A stretch of DNA of 64,000 nucleotides from assembly GCA_964397565.1 (NCBI GenBank), contig CAYNJC010000021.1:1-64000 (forward strand), written 5' to 3'. The stretch's first letter is position 1; every line of letters starts with the position of its first letter. A model generated the notes under the pieces. It was not told the DNA's origin. It saw only the letters and a program-made list of their open reading frames with translations, and made no database searches. Shown in pieces: positions 57,157 through 64,000 of this stretch. The stretch comes from JAPLST01 sp964397565 (GTDB lineage: Bacteria > Auribacterota > UBA3054 > JAPLST01). The translations under genes were made by a program, and so were the position numbers.

Positions 57157-60100
57157 TCAGAACGCCAGGGCCTCGTGCGCGTCGCGCGCCAAGGTGACGG
57201 TACGCTGCATGTTGGTGTGGACCTCACCTGCTTGGCCAAAAAGGTATAGCCGATAAGCACCCTCCGGCAAATTACTCACCTCCAGCGTGTCGGTGTTCTC
57301 CTTGCCGACGTGGGCAATGCCGACGCTCGCGTCGGCAAGGTTCAGCTCAAAACTTGCGTTCCACGTGGCGACAAATGGAAACGTGATGGTGAGTGTTGCC
57401 GTGCCACTGACGAACGCAATCGTGTTCTGATCGCCGGCGGCCAGAGTGACGGGGCAGACCACCTTTTTCTCCGAGCACACGGCCACATACGCGCCGGGCA
57501 TGGCCTGGACTGAAAACGCGCCGTTGCGCACGTTGCACGAAAAATAGCGGTTGTGCTCGCCGCGCAGGTTGAGGTAGCCTGCCGCCAACGGCTGGCCATC
57601 CAGCGTGACCGTGCCGGCCACACGCTCCAGCGCCAGCAGCTTGACGCGCAACTCGCGCGTGCCGGCCTCGATCACAAACGGCTCGGCAAAATAGCGCTCA
57701 TTGTCGGCGTACAAGAAAACATTGTCGTACTGGCCCAGGCGCAGGTAGTCTTCAACAGTGCCCTGCTCGTCCGTCGTTGCATTGCCAATGTGCGACACCT
57801 GCATGCCGGCTGCTGGCGTGCCGTCCGCCATGACAAAGGTCAGGCGCACCAGCGTGGCATTGGTCATCAGCAGCACGACATCTGGCACATCCACGACAGC
57901 AGTGGCGTCGAGGGCGATCCAGTCGCTGCGGGCCGAGCCGGACTGGCCACTCTTGTAGGCCGTCACTTGATATGCGCCGGTCGGCAAGCGTGTAAATTCG
58001 TAGCGACCGTCCTGTGCGTCCGTTTGTGCGCCGATCTGCTCCGGACGCGTGCCGGCGCGCAGCAGCTCGACCTGGGCGCCCAACGGCTGCGTGTGCTCAT
58101 TGACGACGCGCCCGCGCAGCGTGCCCGCCGTGGCGCTGACAATCAGATCGCCGACATCACACTGGCCCTGCGCATCGAGGCAGAATGCTGTCTGCGCCGG
58201 CGCATAGTCGCCGATAAAAGCATAGACCACACCGGCGGTGGTGCCTTGTTGCTCCACCGGCAGGCTGAAGCGCCCATCATCGGCACTGAACGCGCGTTTG
58301 TTGTACATACCGAGCGCGACGGCGAAATTCGTCGCCGGCGCATCCGGGCGCTCCAGGCACACGCGCCCGCACACGGCACGCGACGGCGGCAGGCGCCACA
58401 CAATCGGCGCGGTGCTGACTGTCACATTGGTCGCATAGCCCGTCTCATTGAAATAAGCGCCCAAGCGGACCACGCCGCCGGTGGCATCGCCCGCGTCGGC
58501 AAACTCAAAAAACCCGAGATGGTCCGTGCGGGCATTACCCAACGAGCGCCGCGTGGTCTCCTGGTACGCATACATCTGCGCATCAACCTGAGGTTCGTCG
58601 TCGCTGTCGTACAGGTAGCCACACATGCCCTGCTCATTGGTGCCGGCGGCGGTCAGGACGACAAAGTTCGTGGCCGTGCTGGTCACGCGCAGATCATTGG
58701 TTTCCGCCTTCAATCCTTCCTTGCTGGTTGCCTGCAAAGTAATGAAGGCAGCCTCTTCCCGCGCAAACCAATCCGGCAGACATTGCCAGCCATCGGCATC
58801 GGCTTCCGCTTGGATGGAGCCACTGGCCCCACCGCCATTCTCGTCGCCAGACCTGCACTGCACGCCTAATTGATATTCACGCACGGGCATGTTCTGCTGA
58901 TCCAAAAATTTGACCAACACAATCGGTGTGCCCCGCACCGTCAAGTCACATTGACTGACCGTACCTACGCTCGTGCGAATCGCTGCCGCACGCCGCTCGG
59001 GCCGTAGCAAGCGGCAGCGCTGGCCGTACACATCCACCCGGTACACTTGCGGCGCGGCGACATTGGAGATGATATATGCGCCTTGGGCATCGCTGGGCAC
59101 ACGTGTGGAATACTGATACGTCATTTGTTCTTCCCAGAATTCGTTCTCGCTGCCAAAGGCCACCGAGGCACGCCGGCGATTGAACTGCTGCGCGGCCTGC
59201 ACACTCACATAGACGCCCGACACGGGCGTGCCGTCCTCATAGCGCACCGTGCCGGCAATTTGCGCCGCCTCGCGCAAGAGCAGCGTCAGCACCTGCCCGC
59301 GATAGGTGCGCTGCACATAGCGTTGTACGCCGGCGTAATTCTCGTGCGCGACGGCTATTCTGCCGAAAAACCGCTCGTCATCCGGTACGCGCAGGGCAAA
59401 GACGCCGGCGACATCGGTCGTCGCGCAGAGCGGGCCTTCGTTCCAGTTTACAATGGCATTCAGCACGGGCTCCTTCGTGCGCTCGATCAGCACCTTGCCA
59501 TTGATCGTGCGGAAGCGCTGCGCGCGAAACGTCAGATCGAGGATGGTGCCTTCGGCATCCACCAGCAGATTCGTGCGAATGGGCTGGGCCTGCTCGCACG
59601 TCGCGCGCAGGCGGTAGAAATTCGGCAGAAACGTGGCGCAGACATATGCACCGTCGGCGGCCGTGGTCACTGTTTCATTGACCACGCCGGCGCCGCGCGG
59701 CAGGGCATACAGCTCGCCCGGTTCGCCGTTCAATTGGAACGTGCCGGCCGGCGTGCCGTCGTCACGCAGCGCGCGGCCATGCACCAGCACGCCTTCGAAT
59801 AACGTGACCGGCACGACTTTATCCTGCCCGTCGCGCGTGTCAAACAGGGCGGAAAACGAGCGCGCGCAGCGCGGCGATGTCACTTCCAGGCGCAACCCCG
59901 TCAGCCCGCGCTGAATCGGCGGCAGGACGATGGCCGGCCCGGTCGCGTCCAGCACGCGCGCGGCACTGACGTGATCCAAGTCCGCATTGTTGTCCGGCTT
60001 GATGCGCACGGTCAGATTGCTGAGCAGGGCCGGATGCGCGGCTTTGATCTGCGCGGTAATGACCACTCCCGTATTCAGCAGCGTCAGAGCAAGCGCTAAC

Positions 60101-60516
60101 GGCGCGGCGGTCTTCGGCAGGTTACTGATGTTCGTGGCAACAATGGCATAGGGTGGCTTGATCGCGCTGACGCGGAATGCGGTGTACTGCAGCGGCACCA
60201 GCAGTGTTGTGCGACCATCCGTGTCGCAACGCGCCGACCACCAGATTGAACTCGGACTATTATTTTCAATCCAAATCTGCGCATCGGCGGCGGGCGTGGT
60301 GTGCTCGAAGACCGTGACGTGCACCGGGCGCATGTTCGTCGGCACGTCCTGCATCGGCATGCAAACCGGCGCGACCGGTGCGACTGGCGCGAGGTCAGGC
60401 GCTCTCTGCGGCGCCGCAACAGGTAGCACGGGCTGGGCGGGCGGCACGGCCTTGCGCCCACAACCCGCCACAAGCATGCTCATGGCTATCGTACAACCAA
60501 CAATCCAAATCCGCAT
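57157..60516 (-). CDS. Large lipoprotein of repeated carboxypeptidase-regulatory-like modules
   Basis: 1119 residues, start ATG 60516 with a GAGGGT site, giving a lipobox LVAGC at about residues 15-19. The body is roughly ten beta-sandwich modules of ~90 residues of the CarboxypepD_reg-like (Cna-B/TonB-plug-like) type: TLRGRVVNEHTQPLGAQVELLRAG, RYEFTRLPTGAYQVTAYK, VYVCATFLPNFYRL, GTVRYEDGTPVSGVYVSVQA and VRGRLVN-like starts recur, each with a DGRYxF turn. Such modules bind carbohydrates or build stalks; the role is unknown. It stands alone with its own control region. Confidence 0.8.
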   Translation of the reverse strand: MRIWIVGCTIAMSMLVAGCGRKAVPPAQPVLPVAAPQRAPDLAPVAPVAPVCMPMQDVPTNMRPVHVTVFEHTTPAADAQIWIENNSPSSIWWSARCDTDGRTTLLVPLQYTAFRVSAIKPPYAIVATNISNLPKTAAPLALALTLLNTGVVITAQIKAAHPALLSNLTVRIKPDNNADLDHVSAARVLDATGPAIVLPPIQRGLTGLRLEVTSPRCARSFSALFDTRDGQDKVVPVTLFEGVLVHGRALRDDGTPAGTFQLNGEPGELYALPRGAGVVNETVTTAADGAYVCATFLPNFYRLRATCEQAQPIRTNLLVDAEGTILDLTFRAQRFRTINGKVLIERTKEPVLNAIVNWNEGPLCATTDVAGVFALRVPDDERFFGRIAVAHENYAGVQRYVQRTYRGQVLTLLLREAAQIAGTVRYEDGTPVSGVYVSVQAAQQFNRRRASVAFGSENEFWEEQMTYQYSTRVPSDAQGAYIISNVAAPQVYRVDVYGQRCRLLRPERRAAAIRTSVGTVSQCDLTVRGTPIVLVKFLDQQNMPVREYQLGVQCRSGDENGGGASGSIQAEADADGWQCLPDWFAREEAAFITLQATSKEGLKAETNDLRVTSTATNFVVLTAAGTNEQGMCGYLYDSDDEPQVDAQMYAYQETTRRSLGNARTDHLGFFEFADAGDATGGVVRLGAYFNETGYATNVTVSTAPIVWRLPPSRAVCGRVCLERPDAPATNFAVALGMYNKRAFSADDGRFSLPVEQQGTTAGVVYAFIGDYAPAQTAFCLDAQGQCDVGDLIVSATAGTLRGRVVNEHTQPLGAQVELLRAGTRPEQIGAQTDAQDGRYEFTRLPTGAYQVTAYKSGQSGSARSDWIALDATAVVDVPDVVLLMTNATLVRLTFVMADGTPAAGMQVSHIGNATTDEQGTVEDYLRLGQYDNVFLYADNERYFAEPFVIEAGTRELRVKLLALERVAGTVTLDGQPLAAGYLNLRGEHNRYFSCNVRNGAFSVQAMPGAYVAVCSEKKVVCPVTLAAGDQNTIAFVSGTATLTITFPFVATWNASFELNLADASVGIAHVGKENTDTLEVSNLPEGAYRLYLFGQAGEVHTNMQRTVTLARDAHEALAF

Positions 60517-60575
60517 TGCACCCTCGCTGGTTCCAAACATTAGCATCACATTATACAATATTTCACTGCGGCAAA

Positions 60576-60603
60576 GGGTTCAGGGTTCAGGGTTCAGGGT
60601 TCA
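60576..60603. repeat. Heptad tract GGGTTCA x4
   Basis: Four perfect copies just upstream of the large lipoprotein gene. Confidence 0.85.
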
Positions 60604-61176
60604 GGGCAGAGGCAGAAAGATTTGCCACGAAGGCATCCACGCCGCAGGGCGGGACTAGCAGACGCCAGCCAAGACACGAAGAAGCGCCAGCATCAAAAAC
60701 AACATTTTGGGTTGTCAAGGCGCGATCACATTGTTAAGCAGCCAATGGCTGCGCTTGGCCAATCACCGGTGCTGCGATTTCTTCGTGCCCTCTAAATTCT
60801 CGCGCAGCGCGATAATGTACAAAGCGGCCAAAGACCGCATAACAGCATGGCTGTGTTTGCTGTCTGCGCGCAAGAGTATTGGTGCCCCAAGGGGGCAGGG
60901 CATACTAGCCCAGGGCAACGCCCTGGGTAGTAGCACAGCCCGTGCATTCCCGCCCCGTCGGGGCGGGGGCAATCAAGGTGGTGTGACGTAGAAACGCCCA
61001 GCCTACCTGCGCCCCTTCAGGGCGCACTGATGCTCCCGCTCATTTCCCAAGGCGATGCCCTGGGCTGGTATACTCCGCGCCGTTGGCGCGGCAGCCGCAG
61101 TCACGCACGGCTAACGCAACGCGGCTTTCAGCGCGAGGCGCCGGAACTGCGGGGAGGCAGAGCCGCGCGGGGTGCG
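60604..61176. other. Hairpin cluster upstream of rnfC
   Basis: CCCAGGGC/GCCCTGGG (60909-60927), CCCGCCCC/GGGGCGGG (60950-60968), GCGCC/GGCGC-like TGCGCCCCTTCAGGGCGCA (61010-61028), then the ~100-bp repeat shared with 41568-41667 at 61053-61152. ORFs here are translated repeat; no gene is called. Confidence 0.6.
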
Positions 61177-61205
61177 TTGTGGCAAAGCGGCAAGTTGTGT
61201 ATAAT
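61177..61205 (+). promoter_or_regulatory. Promoter of rnfC
   Basis: TTGTGG (61177-61182), 17-nt spacer, TATAAT (61200-61205); ATG 61242 about 30 nt later. Confidence 0.6.
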
Positions 61206-61241
61206 ATCTCTGATTTTGTAACACCAACTGCAATTATATTC

Positions 61242-62561
61242 ATGCATGTCAGGCATTTTCGCGGCGGAGTACATCCGCCGGACTATAAGGAATTTTCACG
61301 CAGTGTGCCGATCAGTGTGCTGCCGGCGCCGGGCAAGGTGCGTGTGCCGCTAGCCCAGCATCTGGGCGTGCCGGCGCAGGCATTGGTAAAAAAGGGCGAC
61401 CGGGTCTGCGTCGGGCAACCGATCGGGGCCTGTGTCGGCTTCGTCTCGGCGGCAGTGCATGCGCCGGTGGCCGGCACGGTCAGCGCGTTGCCGGACGTGA
61501 ACCTGTACACCAATCGCGTCGTGCCCGGAATCGAGATCGAGAACGATAACAGTGACACGTTGTTTGAAGGACTGGCGCCGGTGACCACGGTTGACCGCGC
61601 GACGATTGTCAAAGCAGTGCAAGCGGCCGGCATCGTCGGGCTGGGCGGCGCGACCTTTCCGTCGCATGTCAAGCTGCAGCCGCCAGCGGACAAGAAGATC
61701 AGCACCTTGATTATCAACGCCGCTGAGTGCGAGCCGTTTTTGACCTGTGATTATCGCCTGGTGCTCGAAGACGGCGAGCGCGTCGTGCGCGGCGCAACAT
61801 TGCTGATGACGGCCTTGGGCGTGAGTGAGTGCATCATCGCGATCGAGGACAACAAGCCGGATGCGGCGGCGCATCTGCGGGCACTGCTCGGCGCGCGAGC
61901 GGACATGCGCGTGGCGACCTTGCCCACCCATTATCCGCAAGGCGGCGAGAAACAATTGATTTATGTGTTAACCGGGCGGGAAGTGCCGTCGGGCGGCCTG
62001 CCGATGGACGTCGGCTGCGTCGTGCACAATGTCGGCACGGCGGCGGCGGTGGCGGATGCGATCGAGCGCGGCATGCCGCTGATCGAGCGCATTGTGACGG
62101 TCAGCGGCGACGCGGTTGAGCGGCCGGGCAATTATCGGGTACGCATTGGTACGCCGATCCGGGCCGTCTTGGCGGCGGCGGGCTGTGACGCTGAGCGCTG
62201 CGCGAAGGTCGTTATTGGCGGGCCGATGACCGGCGCCACCGCGACCGACTTGGATGCGCCGGTGATCAAAGGCACGTCAGGCATTCTGGCGTTCAGTGCA
62301 GCGTGGGTGAAGACTGACCAGCCGCAGCCGTGTATTCGCTGCGGGCGCTGCGGCACGGTCTGTCCGATTGGCTTGCAGCCGACGCAGTTGGAGGCGCTGG
62401 CAAATCTGCGCGACGTCAATGCGCTGCAGGTGCAGCATGCCGCCGACTGCATTGAATGTGGCTGCTGCGCGTACATCTGCCCGGCGCGGCGCGCGCTGGT
62501 GCAGGGCATTCGCTATGGCAAGGCGCAGATTACCGCGCTGCGCAAAGCCGTGAAAAACTAA
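61242..62561 (+). CDS. rnfC: Ion-translocating oxidoreductase subunit RnfC
   Basis: 439-residue NADH/ferredoxin-side subunit of the Rnf/Rsx complex: HFRGGVHPPDYKE start, GIVGLGGATFPSHVKL, NAAECEPFLTCDYRL, and two ferredoxin-type clusters CIRCGRCGTVCPIG and CIECGCCAYICPARR. The complex couples electron transfer from ferredoxin to NAD+ with Na+/H+ transport. ATG 61242 is chosen; the ORF before it is repeat DNA. The usual next gene, rnfD, is absent: a MITE starts 10 bp after the stop. Confidence 0.93.
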   Translation: MHVRHFRGGVHPPDYKEFSRSVPISVLPAPGKVRVPLAQHLGVPAQALVKKGDRVCVGQPIGACVGFVSAAVHAPVAGTVSALPDVNLYTNRVVPGIEIENDNSDTLFEGLAPVTTVDRATIVKAVQAAGIVGLGGATFPSHVKLQPPADKKISTLIINAAECEPFLTCDYRLVLEDGERVVRGATLLMTALGVSECIIAIEDNKPDAAAHLRALLGARADMRVATLPTHYPQGGEKQLIYVLTGREVPSGGLPMDVGCVVHNVGTAAAVADAIERGMPLIERIVTVSGDAVERPGNYRVRIGTPIRAVLAAAGCDAERCAKVVIGGPMTGATATDLDAPVIKGTSGILAFSAAWVKTDQPQPCIRCGRCGTVCPIGLQPTQLEALANLRDVNALQVQHAADCIECGCCAYICPARRALVQGIRYGKAQITALRKAVKN

Positions 62562-62571
62562 CTGGGATTTA

Positions 62572-62694
62572 CTAATGAGAGCGCTTTCTACGTTGCAGTG
62601 TACTTGTAGCCGCCCGCGGCGAGGGCGGCTTTTGCAGCCGCGGTCAGCGCCCGCGGCTACAATTGGCATAACACCTAGTAAGCGCATTCATTAG
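62572..62694 (+). mobile_element. MITE copy 4 (complete, 123 bp)
   Basis: Ends CTAATGAGAGCGCTT and AAGCGCATTCATTAG with TA on both sides (62570-62571, 62695-62696), same length as copy 2. The A of the right TA forms the first base of the next gene's ATG. Confidence 0.88.
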
Positions 62695-62695
62695 T

Positions 62696-64000
62696 ATGCG
62701 ACAGATAGGAGTGATGCTGGGAGTAGTGTTGCTGATGCTGAGCGCACATGCGCAGGCGGAACGCGTGCATGGCCCACAGGTGCGCCCGGCGGTGTTGCCG
62801 CGCCTGTCCGCGCCCGTGACGCTGCTGCCACTGGCGCAGGCGTCGGCAGGCCACGCACGCGAAATGCCCATGCGGCGCGGCACGCCGGCGGTTGTGGTGG
62901 AGCGGTCGGCGCAGCCTGTGCCACGCAGCGGCGCAGAGCCACGCGCAGCGCGCGGCGTGCCCGCTCCATTGCAGAGTTTCGAGGGTATGAGCGACGATGG
63001 GGCCGTGCCGCCGGATACAGTCGGCGATGTCGGCCCGAATCATTATCTGCAAATGGTGAACAGCGGGCCGAACGGCGCGAATTTCGCCATCTACAACAAG
63101 AGCGGCGTGAAACTGGCCGGGCCAACGGCGCTGGGGCAATTATGGTTGTCGGCCGGCGTGACCAATGCGTGCGCGCTATTCGGTTACGGCGATCCGGTCG
63201 TGGTCTACGATCAACTGGCCAATCGCTGGCTGCTGTCGCAATTCGCCTTTGAGAGTTCGATTGGTCCGCCGTGGTACTTGGCGATGGCCGTGTCGGTCAG
63301 CAGTGATCCGCTCGGCGCCTACTATGTCTATTGCTTCGAGGAGAACGAGTATTTCCCGGATTATCCAAAATACGGCGTGTGGCCGGATGCCTATTACATG
63401 ACCAGCAATGACGACTTTGGCCTCGTGGGTGCCTGGGCGTTCGAGCGTGATAAAATGCTGCTGGGGCAGGCCGCGCGTGTGCTGAAGTTTGAGGTGGACG
63501 GCAATCTGTTGGCACCGGCGGATTGTGACGGCAGCGCCCCGCCGGCCAACGCGCCCAATTATATGTACACCATGATGGACGACACGTTCTGGCCGTCGCA
63601 GGGCTATCCCGGGCCGGATCGCTATGAAATTTGGGAATGCCATGTCGATTGGGCGACCACCAACAACAGCAGTATGACCCAGGCCGCCGCCTTGCCGTGC
63701 GCGGCATTCAACTATACCGTGGCCGGCTATTTTGTGTTGACGGCGATCACCCAAAGAGCAACCTTGCAGAAAGTGGACGCCGTCTCGGAATGGCCGATGT
63801 GGCGCGCGCAATACCGCAATTTCGGCACTTACCAGACGCTGGTCGGCAACTTCACCGTGGATGCCGATGGCGCAGATCACGCCGGTATTCGCTGGTTTGA
63901 GCTGCGGCGCACCGTCACCAACAACTGGACTATTTACCAGGAGAACACCTTCGTGCCGGATGCGAACAATCGCTGGATGGGTAGTATTGCGATGAACGCT
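62696..64000 (+). CDS. Secreted hypothetical protein, runs off the window
   Basis: Open frame of 435 codons to the window end without a stop. Signal peptide MLGVVLLMLSAHAQA follows; the mature part shows VPPDTVGDVGPNHYLQMVNSG, DPVVVYDQLANRWLLSQFA, and YFPDYPKYGVWPDAYYMTSND, segments seen in large exported proteins of many PVC and Bacteroidota genomes that carry this PPDTxGDVGPNHY start and probably form a beta-propeller. ATG 62696 is made by the MITE edge; ATG 62714, after TAGGAG, is an alternative. C-terminal domains, possibly PEP-CTERM, lie beyond the window. Confidence 0.75.
   Translation, partial: MRQIGVMLGVVLLMLSAHAQAERVHGPQVRPAVLPRLSAPVTLLPLAQASAGHAREMPMRRGTPAVVVERSAQPVPRSGAEPRAARGVPAPLQSFEGMSDDGAVPPDTVGDVGPNHYLQMVNSGPNGANFAIYNKSGVKLAGPTALGQLWLSAGVTNACALFGYGDPVVVYDQLANRWLLSQFAFESSIGPPWYLAMAVSVSSDPLGAYYVYCFEENEYFPDYPKYGVWPDAYYMTSNDDFGLVGAWAFERDKMLLGQAARVLKFEVDGNLLAPADCDGSAPPANAPNYMYTMMDDTFWPSQGYPGPDRYEIWECHVDWATTNNSSMTQAAALPCAAFNYTVAGYFVLTAITQRATLQKVDAVSEWPMWRAQYRNFGTYQTLVGNFTVDADGADHAGIRWFELRRTVTNNWTIYQENTFVPDANNRWMGSIAMNA

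Noticed and set aside
60576..60603. Telomere-like GGGTTCA repeat
   Set aside because: Only four units in a bacterial intergenic region; better explained as one of the heptad tracts.
60707..61240. Small ORFs upstream of rnfC
   Set aside because: They translate hairpin repeats and have no ribosome sites.

Overview
The window is a high-GC bacterial chromosome segment with about 50 protein genes, one tRNA and an unusually heavy load of small intergenic repeats. The mix of PEP-CTERM surface proteins, an archaeal/vacuolar-type ATPase, an Rnf subunit, a GT117-type (DUF2723) membrane glycosyltransferase and the carboxynorspermidine route points to a PVC-superphylum Gram-negative, most likely Kiritimatiellota or Lentisphaerota. 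That placement is inference; no rRNA or other marker is present to settle it.

Layout. 1-4.4 kb is accessory: a secreted hypothetical protein, a decayed hicBA toxin-antitoxin pair, a secreted alpha/beta hydrolase, a DUF104/PIN toxin-antitoxin pair and a membrane-anchored pilin-like protein. 4.4-11.6 kb (minus) is one tight operon with a near-consensus promoter: GT117 protein, nadC, birA, an ArgA-type acetyltransferase, a small SSB-tip protein, ybgC and a GNAT-like protein. A RhuM pseudogene abuts tRNA-Val(CAC) at 11.9-12.5 kb. 12.6-20.0 kb (plus) carries rpiB and A/V-ATPase genes H-C-I-K-F-E-A; subunits B and D are absent and a MITE lies just downstream of atpA. recQ (20.4-22.6 kb) sits between inverted repeats. 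22.8-25.9 kb (minus) holds carboxynorspermidine synthase and decarboxylase plus a SagB-like nitroreductase. 26.9-30.6 kb (plus) is an envelope operon (zinc-ribbon protein, COG2426, OmpA lipoprotein, lipoprotein, Ddl-like ATP-grasp). 30.6-34.4 kb encodes a two-propeller RCC1 protein and a lipoprotein. 34.7-41.3 kb (minus) holds polX, gshA, a GSP-like ATP-grasp, an esterase, a zinc metallopeptidase and a small membrane protein. 41.8-51.7 kb is a PEP-CTERM cluster: two beta-helix proteins flanking three tandem serine-hydrolase paralogues. 51.7-60.5 kb has asnB, a GT2 glycosyltransferase, a DacA-type carboxypeptidase and a 1.1-kDa-residue-scale (1119 aa) lipoprotein of repeated Ig-like modules. 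The end carries rnfC without its partners, a MITE, and a secreted ORF that runs off the window.

The most novel signals are non-coding: (i) a 123-bp TA-flanked MITE family whose four copies all point the same end into the start of a downstream gene; (ii) a multi-stem repeat at 54-57 kb with compensatory stem changes; (iii) at least 14 intergenic tracts phased in degenerate 7-bp units; (iv) a small palindrome that sits in frame inside three genes; and (v) four genes whose -10 box lies only 6-7 nt before the ATG, suggesting leaderless mRNAs.
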